Source of the DNA: Roseiflexaceae bacterium
GTDB taxonomy: Bacteria; Chloroflexota; Chloroflexia; Chloroflexales; Roseiflexaceae
Assembly (NCBI GenBank): GCA_947462525.1
Contig: CANHPK010000170.1
Coordinates: 1 to 5,017, forward strand
Reading direction: 5' to 3'
DNA: 5,017 nt
The first letter of the stretch is position 1, and each line of letters starts with the position of its first letter. Of the stretch, positions 1 to 5,017 are shown piece after piece. The translations under genes and the position numbers were made by a program. The notes beneath the pieces were generated by a model, which was given only the letters and a program-made list of their open reading frames with translations, ran no database searches and was not told where the DNA came from.

Positions 1-51
1 GATCACAACGGGCGCCTGGTTGCCTGCCATCTCTATACGGAAGGGGCATAA
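1..51 (+). CDS. Oligopeptide/dipeptide-type ABC transporter ATP-binding protein, C-terminal end only
   Basis: Frame 1 is open from the first base and ends at TAA 49-51, encoding the 16-residue tail DHNGRLVACHLYTEGA. The pattern V-A-C-H-L close to the C-terminus is the usual end of the oligopeptide/dipeptide ABC ATPase C-terminal domain, where the last cysteine of the four-cysteine motif lies. It sits 2 nt before a complete DppF/OppF-like ATPase. Dpp/Opp systems commonly encode their two ATPases in tandem (D then F), so this is most likely the DppD/OppD-like partner. The body of the gene, with its Walker motifs, lies outside the window, so the assignment rests on the tail and on context. Confidence 0.7.
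   Translation, partial: DHNGRLVACHLYTEGA
41..46 (+). promoter_or_regulatory. Ribosome binding site for the GTG-started ABC ATPase
   Basis: AAGGGG lies 7 nt before GTG 54 and inside the last codons of the preceding ATPase gene. It supports GTG 54 as the start. Confidence 0.6.
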
Positions 52-53
52 CC

Positions 54-1070
54 GTGACGCATTTGCTCGAGTTTCGTAACGTTACCAAAACATATACGCG
101 CGGTTACTTCTCTGATGCAGGGACCACCGCGTTACAAGACTTTTCGATGGTGTTGGACGAAGATTCGCCGACCATCATGACGGTCGCCGGCGAGTCCGGC
201 AGCGGCAAAACCACCATCGCCATGTTGTTGTTGGGCTTTATCGAGCCCACCAAGGGTGAGATTCTCTACAAAGGGAAGAACATCAAAAACTTGCGTGGTG
301 AAGAACGGATGACCTTCCGCCGTGAAGTCCAAGCGGTCTTCCAAGATCCGTTTGCCGTCTTCAACCCGTTCTATACCGTCGACCATTTGTTGACCGTGCC
401 GATTGAACGCTTCAAGTTGGCCAAATCCAAGGCCGATGCACGCAACAAAATGGAAGAAGCGTTGTCGTCGGTCGGTTTGCGCCCCGAAGACATCCTTGGC
501 CGGTTCCCGCACCAGTTGTCTGGCGGTCAACGCCAACGCATCAACGTGGCCCGTGCTTTGCTGCTGAAGCCCAAAGTACTCGTCGCCGACGAACCAGTAT
601 CGATGGTGGACGCATCGCTGCGTGCCAACATCCTCGAGTCACTGCGTGGATTGCACCGCGACCACGGTGTATCGATTGTCTACATTACCCACGACCTGAC
701 CACGGCATACCACGTCGCGAACTCGATTGTGGTGCTCTACAAGGGTGGCGTCATGGAGGCCGGCGATGTCGAGACTGTCATCCAGAAGCCCGAGCACCCG
801 TACACGAAATTGCTCATCGATTCGATTCCGTGGCCCGAGCTCGATCGCCGCTGGGGCAGTGACGGTATGATGGTCAAAGAAGCCGATGGCAGCGACAAAG
901 GTGCCAAGGGTTGCCGCTTCATGGGACGTTGTCCGCATGCGGTCGATGCGTGTGGGACCAGTGTTCCACCGTTGTTTCGTGTGGGCCCAACACAAGTTGC
1001 ATCATGTGTGCTGCATTCGGCGAAACCGGTCCTGCCAGCTGCACAATTGACTGACGTCTTGCCGGTATAA
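54..1070 (+). CDS. Oligopeptide/dipeptide-family ABC transporter ATP-binding protein (DppF/OppF-like), probably for sugar import
   Basis: This is a complete 338-residue cytoplasmic ATPase of an Opp/Dpp-class importer, which hydrolyses ATP to drive uptake through two membrane subunits not in the window. Visible motifs are Walker A GESGSGKTT (46-54), Q-loop Q97 in VFQDPF, signature LSGGQ (155-159), Walker B VLVADEP (175-181), D-loop region SMVDASLR (183-190) and H-loop H213. The C-terminal oligopeptide-transporter domain carries cysteines C287, C293, C300 and C318, the set known in some Dpp ATPases to hold a 4Fe-4S cluster. Length is normal for the family. GTG 54 is chosen because it has a good ribosome binding site and lies 2 nt after the preceding stop. 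D-loop SMVDASLR differs from the SALD form typical of peptide transporters; from memory it occurs in Opp-class carbohydrate transporters, which fits the downstream genes. The transported substrate is inferred. Confidence 0.95.
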   Translation: MTHLLEFRNVTKTYTRGYFSDAGTTALQDFSMVLDEDSPTIMTVAGESGSGKTTIAMLLLGFIEPTKGEILYKGKNIKNLRGEERMTFRREVQAVFQDPFAVFNPFYTVDHLLTVPIERFKLAKSKADARNKMEEALSSVGLRPEDILGRFPHQLSGGQRQRINVARALLLKPKVLVADEPVSMVDASLRANILESLRGLHRDHGVSIVYITHDLTTAYHVANSIVVLYKGGVMEAGDVETVIQKPEHPYTKLLIDSIPWPELDRRWGSDGMMVKEADGSDKGAKGCRFMGRCPHAVDACGTSVPPLFRVGPTQVASCVLHSAKPVLPAAQLTDVLPV

Positions 1071-1095
1071 GTAGGTTCTCGCATCGGGCGCACGT

Positions 1096-1998
1096 ATGCC
1101 GGTACGCAAGTATTTCCGCAGTGCGCCCTTGATGGAAGAAACGGACATTGACATGGTCGTCAGTGAATGGTCGCCGAGTGATCAGTTGTCGTACCGTTGT
1201 CGGCGCACGTCCCGCAAGCCAGCCATGGATGGTCGGTTAGCGTGTCCCGTCTGGCAACAGGCAGAACAATCCCCCCGATTTGTCGATATGATTAGTGGTG
1301 CGCCGGGTCTGTACGACACACGTTCCGCTGCCGTCTGGGACGACGAGGCGTTGTATGTAGGATTTTGGGTGGAAGAGCCGCAAGTGGCTGCCACGCAAAC
1401 TACACGCGACAGCCTCGTTTTTTTGGAAAACGATGTCGAAGTCTTCATCGACGGTGGTGACGCGTACTACGAGTTCGAAATAAACGCCCTGGGTACCATC
1501 TACGAAGTCTTTTTCGTCTGGGAAGACGCGTGGAAGAAGGGCGGAGTCTGGGACACCCCAGAATTCGACGTCCATGACCACAGCGCCATTCTCTTCGGCG
1601 GTAATCACGACCGCAGTGCACAACACTTCTGGCGTGGCACCCATCCGCGTGGGTTGCGCTGGGCATACCGACACTATGACCTGCCAGGCCTCCAATCTGC
1701 GGTGTACATCGATGGCGAAATCAACAATCCGGCAGTGATTGACCGTGGTTGGCGCGTCGAATTGGCGTTCCCATGGGCAGGGATGAAGCATCTCGCGCAT
1801 GGCCGATCGTTGCCGCCCAAGGCCGGTGATGAGTGGCGGATTTTCTTTGGGCGCTTCCAGAAGCTCGAGCTCGCAGGGCAACAGGTTTCGCAACCGGCTG
1901 CTTGGAGTTGGGGCAAAGTGGGGTCCGGTGATAACCACATCCCTGAGCGCTTCACCAAGATCATCTTCGACGACCGTGATGTCATGGGGAACGCATGA
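1096..1998 (+). CDS. Carbohydrate-binding family 9-like (CBM9/DOMON-like) protein without signal peptide
   Basis: This is a 300-residue protein that is mostly one CBM9-like beta-sandwich domain. The domain begins near residue 32 with the pattern YRCRRTSRKPAMDGRL...PVW (33-53). It continues with AVWDDEALYVGF (79-90), the polar stretch ENDVEVFID (111-119) and YYEFEINALGTIYE (124-137). Near the C-terminal end are IDRGWRVELAFPW and GDEWRIFFGR. Single-domain CBM9-like proteins of this kind are common in bacterial sugar clusters, but their role is poorly known. They may bind a sugar or glycoside, and I see no catalytic motif. There is no signal peptide or membrane segment, so it should be cytoplasmic. 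Start choice is uncertain. ATG 1096 has only a weak GGG at 1086-1088. In-frame ATGs at 1132 and 1153 both precede the domain and are possible. Its stop overlaps the next start (ATGA), implying coupled translation with the mutarotase-like gene. Confidence 0.85.
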   Translation: MPVRKYFRSAPLMEETDIDMVVSEWSPSDQLSYRCRRTSRKPAMDGRLACPVWQQAEQSPRFVDMISGAPGLYDTRSAAVWDDEALYVGFWVEEPQVAATQTTRDSLVFLENDVEVFIDGGDAYYEFEINALGTIYEVFFVWEDAWKKGGVWDTPEFDVHDHSAILFGGNHDRSAQHFWRGTHPRGLRWAYRHYDLPGLQSAVYIDGEINNPAVIDRGWRVELAFPWAGMKHLAHGRSLPPKAGDEWRIFFGRFQKLELAGQQVSQPAAWSWGKVGSGDNHIPERFTKIIFDDRDVMGNA

Positions 1999-2969
1999 CC
2001 CCGACATCACAAACATACATCGGAACCGACGGGTTTGAGCGGATAGTTGTCCAAAACGCATGTCTGCGCTGCGTCTACATGCCCGGATTGGGCGGCAAAA
2101 TTGCAAGCATTGTCGATGTACGCACCAACCGAGAGTGGTTGTGGCGCCATCCACGGATGGCGTATGCGATTGTGCCGTCGACCGCCTCATATGTAGCGAC
2201 GGCGGACACCGGTGGGTGGGACGAATGTTTCCCGACTGTTGGTGCCTGTCAGTACCCCGCCGACCCATGGTTGGGGGCGTACCTCGCCGATCACGGAGAA
2301 CTGTGGTGTCAAACGCCGCAGACGACTGTCGAGACGGTCGATAGCGGAGTGCAGATAACCACTGTATGGCAGGGCATCAATCTGCCATACACGTTTGAGC
2401 GTCAGCTGCGCGTCGACATGAGTAATCAGATGACGCTGGATTACACCGTCACCAATCACGGGACAGCCCCGATGCACTGGATCTGGTGCGCACATCCGTT
2501 GATGGCCATCGAGCCTGGGATGGGTGTGTATACGCCTGAGGGGACGACGTTTTTCCGCCAAGATGCACAGGGCAATCTCATCCCCGAGCCTGCCGACGCT
2601 ATCCGCCCCAGCGCGACACAGACGCTCGATTTGCGCGTGTTGCCGGAGCGCACCAGTGGGTATGGGGTCAAACTGTACAGCGATGTGCTCCCCAAGGGTT
2701 GGGTATCGTTGCGCGCCGACAACGGATCGTTGTCGATGGATTGGGTTGTCGCGGATGTGCCGCAGTTGGCCATCTGGTTCAATGCTGGTGCGTGGTCTGC
2801 GGACGGCGGGACGCCGTATTACAACATGGGGATCGAGCCGGCAATTGGCGTCTATGACCCACTGTCGGATGCATATACCAAAACATCAACCTATGCCACC
2901 CTCGCTCCGGGTCAGCACCGTTGCTGGCAGGTGCGGGTGCGAATCGATGCGGACACAAAAGGAGCCTGA
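1995..2969 (+). CDS. Aldose 1-epimerase-fold (galactose mutarotase-like) protein
   Basis: This 324-residue protein is probably cytoplasmic and belongs to the galactose mutarotase superfamily, whose members interconvert alpha and beta anomers of sugars or bind sugar derivatives. The N-terminal strands contain MPGLGGKIASIVD (29-41), the position where the family has a conserved G-G-x-I-x-S element. GGWDECFPT (73-81) and DHGELW (99-104) form the next conserved blocks. H167 in the AHPL motif and E281 in GIEP near the C-terminus sit where the catalytic His and Glu of aldose epimerases are expected. The block order and length fit the divergent, GalM-like uncharacterised branch rather than classical GalM. 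ATG 1995 overlaps the upstream TGA by 4 nt and has GGGGA at 1986-1990, so the start is well supported. The next gene starts 1 nt after its stop. It may present the correct anomer of an imported sugar to the following enzymes, but the substrate is unknown. Confidence 0.85.
   Translation: MTPTSQTYIGTDGFERIVVQNACLRCVYMPGLGGKIASIVDVRTNREWLWRHPRMAYAIVPSTASYVATADTGGWDECFPTVGACQYPADPWLGAYLADHGELWCQTPQTTVETVDSGVQITTVWQGINLPYTFERQLRVDMSNQMTLDYTVTNHGTAPMHWIWCAHPLMAIEPGMGVYTPEGTTFFRQDAQGNLIPEPADAIRPSATQTLDLRVLPERTSGYGVKLYSDVLPKGWVSLRADNGSLSMDWVVADVPQLAIWFNAGAWSADGGTPYYNMGIEPAIGVYDPLSDAYTKTSTYATLAPGQHRCWQVRVRIDADTKGA
2960..2964 (+). promoter_or_regulatory. Ribosome binding site that fixes the GTG start of the UxuA-like gene
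   Basis: AGGAG is placed 6 nt before GTG 2971, inside the end of the mutarotase-like gene. It decides the start at 2971, because the same reading frame stays open far upstream (to an ATG at 2524) through the mutarotase-like coding sequence. Confidence 0.85.
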
Positions 2970-2970
2970 C

Positions 2971-3954
2971 GTGATCAAGATTGCGGAGTTTTTGCCACCC
3001 ACACCATCGATGTTGTGGACACTCTCGAAGCAGTGTGGTGTTGACTATGCGGTCGGTGGTTTGCCATTCGGCGACCCGATGAACGGGACCGATGGTGCCT
3101 GTGACTATCTGCCACTGTTGCGCATGAAGCAGAAGTATGAGGACGGCGGGTTCAAGCTCGAAGTCATCGAAGCACGCCCACCATTGAACCTCGCCAAGCG
3201 CGGGCTCCCTGGTCGCGATGCCGAAATCGACGTCGCCTGTGCGCTCATCGAAAACATGGGTCGCCTCAAGATCCCCGTCTGGTGCTACGAATGGATGACC
3301 GATTTCAACTGGATGCGGACCGCCACGACGACCCCATCACGTGGTGGCAGCGTGGTCACCAGCTATGACCATAGCCTGATGGCAGATGCCCCCAACACCG
3401 AGCTTGGTCCCATCAGCGAAGAAGAACTCTGGACGAACCTCGAGTACTTCATGAAGCGCATCGTCCCGGTCGCCGAAAAAGCCGGTGTCAAGTTGGCCAT
3501 GCACCCCGATGATCCACCGCGTTCACCCATCCGCGGCGTGGGCCGTATCATGCGTACAGTGGACAACTACCAGCGCCTCATCGACATGATTCCGAGCCCC
3601 GTCAACGGCATTACCATGTGCCAAGGCAACTTCACCTTGATGACCGATGATTTGCCTGCGGCGATTCGCAAGTTCGGCAAGCAAAACAAGATTTTCTTTG
3701 TCCACTTCCGTGATGTCATCGGCAACAAGGACAAGTTCGAAGAATCATGGCACGACGCCGGCAAAACCGACATGACTGCATGTATGCAGGCATACAAAGA
3801 CATCAATTTCAATGGTGTGTTGCGCCCTGACCACGTCCCAACGGTGGCTGGTGATAGCAACGAAAACGCCGGCTACTCCGCATTCGGACGGTTGTACGCC
3901 ATTGGCTACATTCGTGGTCTGCGTGAAGTCGTCTGGGGTGAAAAAGGGAACTAA
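2971..3954 (+). CDS. uxuA: Mannonate dehydratase-like protein (UxuA family)
   Basis: This 327-residue cytoplasmic enzyme belongs to the UxuA family, a TIM barrel that dehydrates D-mannonate to 2-keto-3-deoxy-D-gluconate in hexuronate catabolism. The expected metal ligands are all present: H178 in MHPDDPP, C217 in TMCQGN, H245 in VHFRD and D287 in LRPDH. The candidate catalytic residues H288 and Y302 (in NAGYSAFGR) are also in place. The C-terminal half (about 150-320) is clearly UxuA. The N-terminal half is divergent: it has GLPFGDPMNGTDGAC (30-44) where E. coli UxuA has its ALHHIPNGEVW region. It also lacks the helical insertion that makes E. coli UxuA 394 residues long. D-mannonate is therefore the default but unproven substrate, and a related aldonate is possible. 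GTG 2971 is chosen for its AGGAG at 2960-2964 and its position 1 nt after the upstream stop. The gene symbol denotes family membership only. Confidence 0.88.
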   Translation: MIKIAEFLPPTPSMLWTLSKQCGVDYAVGGLPFGDPMNGTDGACDYLPLLRMKQKYEDGGFKLEVIEARPPLNLAKRGLPGRDAEIDVACALIENMGRLKIPVWCYEWMTDFNWMRTATTTPSRGGSVVTSYDHSLMADAPNTELGPISEEELWTNLEYFMKRIVPVAEKAGVKLAMHPDDPPRSPIRGVGRIMRTVDNYQRLIDMIPSPVNGITMCQGNFTLMTDDLPAAIRKFGKQNKIFFVHFRDVIGNKDKFEESWHDAGKTDMTACMQAYKDINFNGVLRPDHVPTVAGDSNENAGYSAFGRLYAIGYIRGLREVVWGEKGN

Positions 3955-3969
3955 CCAATCGTAACGGCG

Positions 3970-3998
3970 CGCGTCTGCTCTTCATGGAGCCAGACGCG
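3970..3998 (+). promoter_or_regulatory. Strong imperfect hairpin in the gap between the UxuA-like and SDR genes
   Basis: CGCGTCTGCTC (3970-3980) pairs with GAGCCAGACGCG (3987-3998), giving 11 base pairs with one bulged C (3990) and a 6-nt loop (3981-3986). No T-tract follows, so it is not a standard intrinsic terminator. It could act as a partial terminator, an RNA-processing site or a 3'-end stabiliser that sets different levels for the upstream and downstream genes. The rest of the 71-nt gap holds only the downstream ribosome binding site. Confidence 0.6.
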
Positions 3999-4016
3999 TT
4001 GCCCGTGGGGATACAC

Positions 4017-4020
4017 GGAG
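4017..4020 (+). promoter_or_regulatory. Ribosome binding site that fixes the SDR gene start
   Basis: GGAG is followed by a 5-nt spacer and ATG 4026. It favours 4026 over the in-frame ATG at 3984, which lies in the loop of the hairpin and would add 14 residues before the nucleotide-binding motif. Confidence 0.8.
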
Positions 4021-4025
4021 CAGAC

Positions 4026-4847
4026 ATGCGCATCGCGGTCACCGGTGGGAGTGGGAGTGTGGGCAAGCACGTCATTGCGAAAGCGGTCGCCATGGGGCAC
4101 AGCGTGCGCAATATTGACCGTGTACAAGCCCCAGAAGGGTCTATCCCCGCGGGAGTCGAATACATCAATGCAGAGTTGTCGGACTATCAGTCCTTCCATG
4201 ATGCCATTGACGGGTTCGATGTGTTGATACATTTGGCGGCTATACCTGCACCGGGGGGCTATCCCGAGCACGTGGTGCACAACAACAATGTCACTAGTAG
4301 TTACAACGCATTGTTGGCGGCAGCCAAAGTTGGTATCAAGCGGGTTGTGCAGGCATCGAGTATCAATGCTATAGGCGCGGTGTATAGCCGTTGGCCGACG
4401 TATGAGTATTTGCCGGTAACGGAACTCCACCCGACGTACAGCGAAGACCCGTATAGCTTGTCGAAGTGGATCTGCGAGATACAAGGCGACGCGATGGCAC
4501 GACGCTACGAAGACATGACCATTGCCTCGTTGCGCTTCCACTGGGTGGTCGCCAATCTCGAAATGGCGCAGACCCGCGCCAACAACAATTCTGATTCAAA
4601 CGCCAAACAGCTCTGGGCGTATACGCTGGCAGAATCTGCTGCCCGCGCGTGTCTGGCGATTTTGGATGCACCCTACGTCGGTCACGAGGCGTTTTATATC
4701 GTGTCGCCGACGACAGTGATGGCCGAATCGACGCCCGATTTGATTACCCAGTGGTGGCCGAAGGTCCCATTGACGCAACCCATCAGCGGGCAACAAGGTG
4801 TGTATGACTGCAGCAAGGCGTTTCGGCTTTTGGGCTGGACGCATTGA
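4026..4847 (+). CDS. NAD-dependent epimerase/dehydratase-family oxidoreductase (extended SDR)
   Basis: This 273-residue cytoplasmic protein has a Rossmann fold beginning at residue 2: MRIAVTGGSGSVG gives the G7-x2-G10-x2-G13 motif. D31 at the end of the second strand suggests NAD(H) rather than NADP(H). HLAAIPAP (69-76) is the cofactor-side loop of extended SDRs. S111/S112 in ASSINAIG together with Y143 and K147 in YSLSK supply the Ser-Tyr-Lys catalytic triad. The family includes sugar-nucleotide epimerases, uronate dehydrogenases and sugar dehydrogenases. The close match to short COG0451 proteins found in sugar clusters, and the neighbouring UxuA-like gene, suggest oxidation or reduction of a free sugar or sugar acid, but this is inference. 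ATG 4026 is chosen for its ribosome binding site and because it places the glycine motif at the very N-terminus. It is separated from the upstream gene by 71 nt containing a strong hairpin. Confidence 0.88.
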   Translation: MRIAVTGGSGSVGKHVIAKAVAMGHSVRNIDRVQAPEGSIPAGVEYINAELSDYQSFHDAIDGFDVLIHLAAIPAPGGYPEHVVHNNNVTSSYNALLAAAKVGIKRVVQASSINAIGAVYSRWPTYEYLPVTELHPTYSEDPYSLSKWICEIQGDAMARRYEDMTIASLRFHWVVANLEMAQTRANNNSDSNAKQLWAYTLAESAARACLAILDAPYVGHEAFYIVSPTTVMAESTPDLITQWWPKVPLTQPISGQQGVYDCSKAFRLLGWTH

Positions 4848-4864
4848 TTTCTGCGTGATTTTTT
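4839..4864 (+). terminator. Weak terminator-like hairpin with T-run at the end of the SDR gene
   Basis: ACGCA (4839-4843) can pair with TGCGT (4852-4856) around an 8-nt loop that contains the SDR stop codon. Six T residues follow at 4859-4864. A 5-bp stem is short for an intrinsic terminator, and a co-oriented gene starts 20 nt later, so at most partial termination is expected. It may also be chance. Confidence 0.25.
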
Positions 4865-4883
4865 ATGTGAAAGGGTACCCCCA

Positions 4884-5017
4884 ATGACGTGGCATGTACA
4901 ACCGACCCGTGAGGCAATGATTGCCCTGACGTCCGAGAATCCGTTCGAGCGCTTCGCCGACGGCCGACCAAAAGTGCCCGATGATTTAATCGAACGCATG
5001 AAGTTGGTCACCACCGA
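4884..5017 (+). CDS. Probable RraA-family (HMG/CHA aldolase-like) protein, N-terminal part; runs off the window
   Basis: An open frame starts at ATG 4884 and is still open at the window end (44 codons and two bases). GGG at 4873-4875 lies 8 nt before the ATG and serves as a ribosome binding site. The peptide contains ENPFERFADGRPKVPDDLIE (residues 18-37), followed by RMKLVTTE. The F-x-DGRPKVPDDL-x-ER pattern is what I recall at the start of the longer RraA-like proteins, often annotated as dimethylmenaquinone methyltransferase-like or RraA family, found in bacterial sugar-acid clusters. Their fold is shared with 4-hydroxy-4-methyl-2-oxoglutarate/oxaloacetate aldolases. The catalytic region is not in the window, so activity cannot be judged. 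It follows the SDR gene by 36 nt on the same strand and is likely part of the operon. Confidence 0.65.
   Translation, partial: MTWHVQPTREAMIALTSENPFERFADGRPKVPDDLIERMKLVTT

Noticed and set aside
1071..1095. Possible internal promoter before the CBM9-like gene.
   Set aside because: The 25-nt gap has no recognisable -35/-10 pair, and the spacing fits read-through transcription.
1060..1104. Direct repeat TGCCGGTA at 1060-1067 and 1097-1104 flanking the gap between the ABC ATPase and CBM9-like genes, considered as an operator pair.
   Set aside because: Eight bases, not palindromic beyond CCGG, and both copies lie in coding sequence. Chance is a sufficient explanation.
1237..2268. Long antisense open frame (343 codons) opposite the CBM9-like and mutarotase-like genes.
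   Set aside because: It crosses two well-supported genes, its translation is rich in Arg, Cys and Pro with no recognisable motif, and it fits a shadow frame in GC-rich coding DNA.
2524..2970. In-frame upstream extension of the UxuA-like gene to an ATG at 2524.
   Set aside because: It lies wholly inside the mutarotase-like gene in another frame, its translation is rich in Arg, Ser, Cys and Met with no domain pattern, and a clear AGGAG precedes GTG 2971.
3984..4025. Upstream ATG start for the SDR gene.
   Set aside because: It falls in the hairpin loop, has no usable ribosome binding site, and would put 14 unconserved residues before the N-terminal cofactor-binding strand. ATG 4026 has GGAG at the right distance.
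3951..4541. Antisense open frame (196 codons) opposite the SDR gene.
   Set aside because: It lies opposite strongly conserved SDR motifs, shows no domain pattern and has no convincing start signal.
1..5017. tRNA/rRNA genes, insertion sequences, CRISPR arrays, phage or defence genes.
   Set aside because: No repeat-spacer pattern, inverted terminal repeats, transposase motifs or RNA-gene structures were seen. The window is almost fully explained by the metabolic genes.

Overview
The window is a compact, single-strand gene cluster on the + strand, with no RNA genes, mobile elements or CRISPR. The genes read like the sugar or sugar-acid utilisation operon of a bacterium. In order, it holds the last codons of an oligopeptide-type ABC ATPase, a complete second ABC ATPase (54-1070), a leaderless CBM9-like protein (1096-1998), an aldose-1-epimerase-fold protein (1995-2969), a UxuA/mannonate dehydratase-like enzyme (2971-3954), an extended-SDR NAD-dependent epimerase/dehydratase (4026-4847), and the start of a probable RraA-family protein (4884 to the window end).

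Gaps and overlaps are short: 2 nt, 25 nt, a 4-nt ATGA overlap, 1 nt, 71 nt and 36 nt. This fits one polycistronic transcript whose promoter lies upstream of the window. The only gap with clear structure (3955-4025) carries a strong imperfect hairpin with no T-tract. A weaker terminator-like element sits at the end of the SDR gene.

A coherent reading, which is inference, starts with a binding-protein-dependent transporter of the Opp/Dpp class. Its ATPase carries a D-loop variant I associate with carbohydrate-importing members, and it would import an oligosaccharide or sugar-acid derivative. The CBM9-like and mutarotase-like proteins would handle the sugar inside the cell. The SDR and the UxuA-like dehydratase would carry out oxidation/reduction and dehydration towards a 2-keto-3-deoxy acid, and the RraA-like protein might cleave or process that product. 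The substrate cannot be fixed from this sequence.

Taxonomy is uncertain. The DNA is moderately GC-rich, with frequent TTG leucine codons and two GTG starts. This gene combination is one I associate with Chloroflexota and related soil, aquatic or thermophilic lineages that carry many Opp-type sugar transporters. I treat that as a low-confidence guess. The unusual points are the intracellular CBM9-like protein coupled to a mutarotase, a short UxuA homologue with an intact active site but a divergent N-terminal half, and the replacement of the usual UxuB/KdgA-type partners by an extended SDR and an RraA-like protein.
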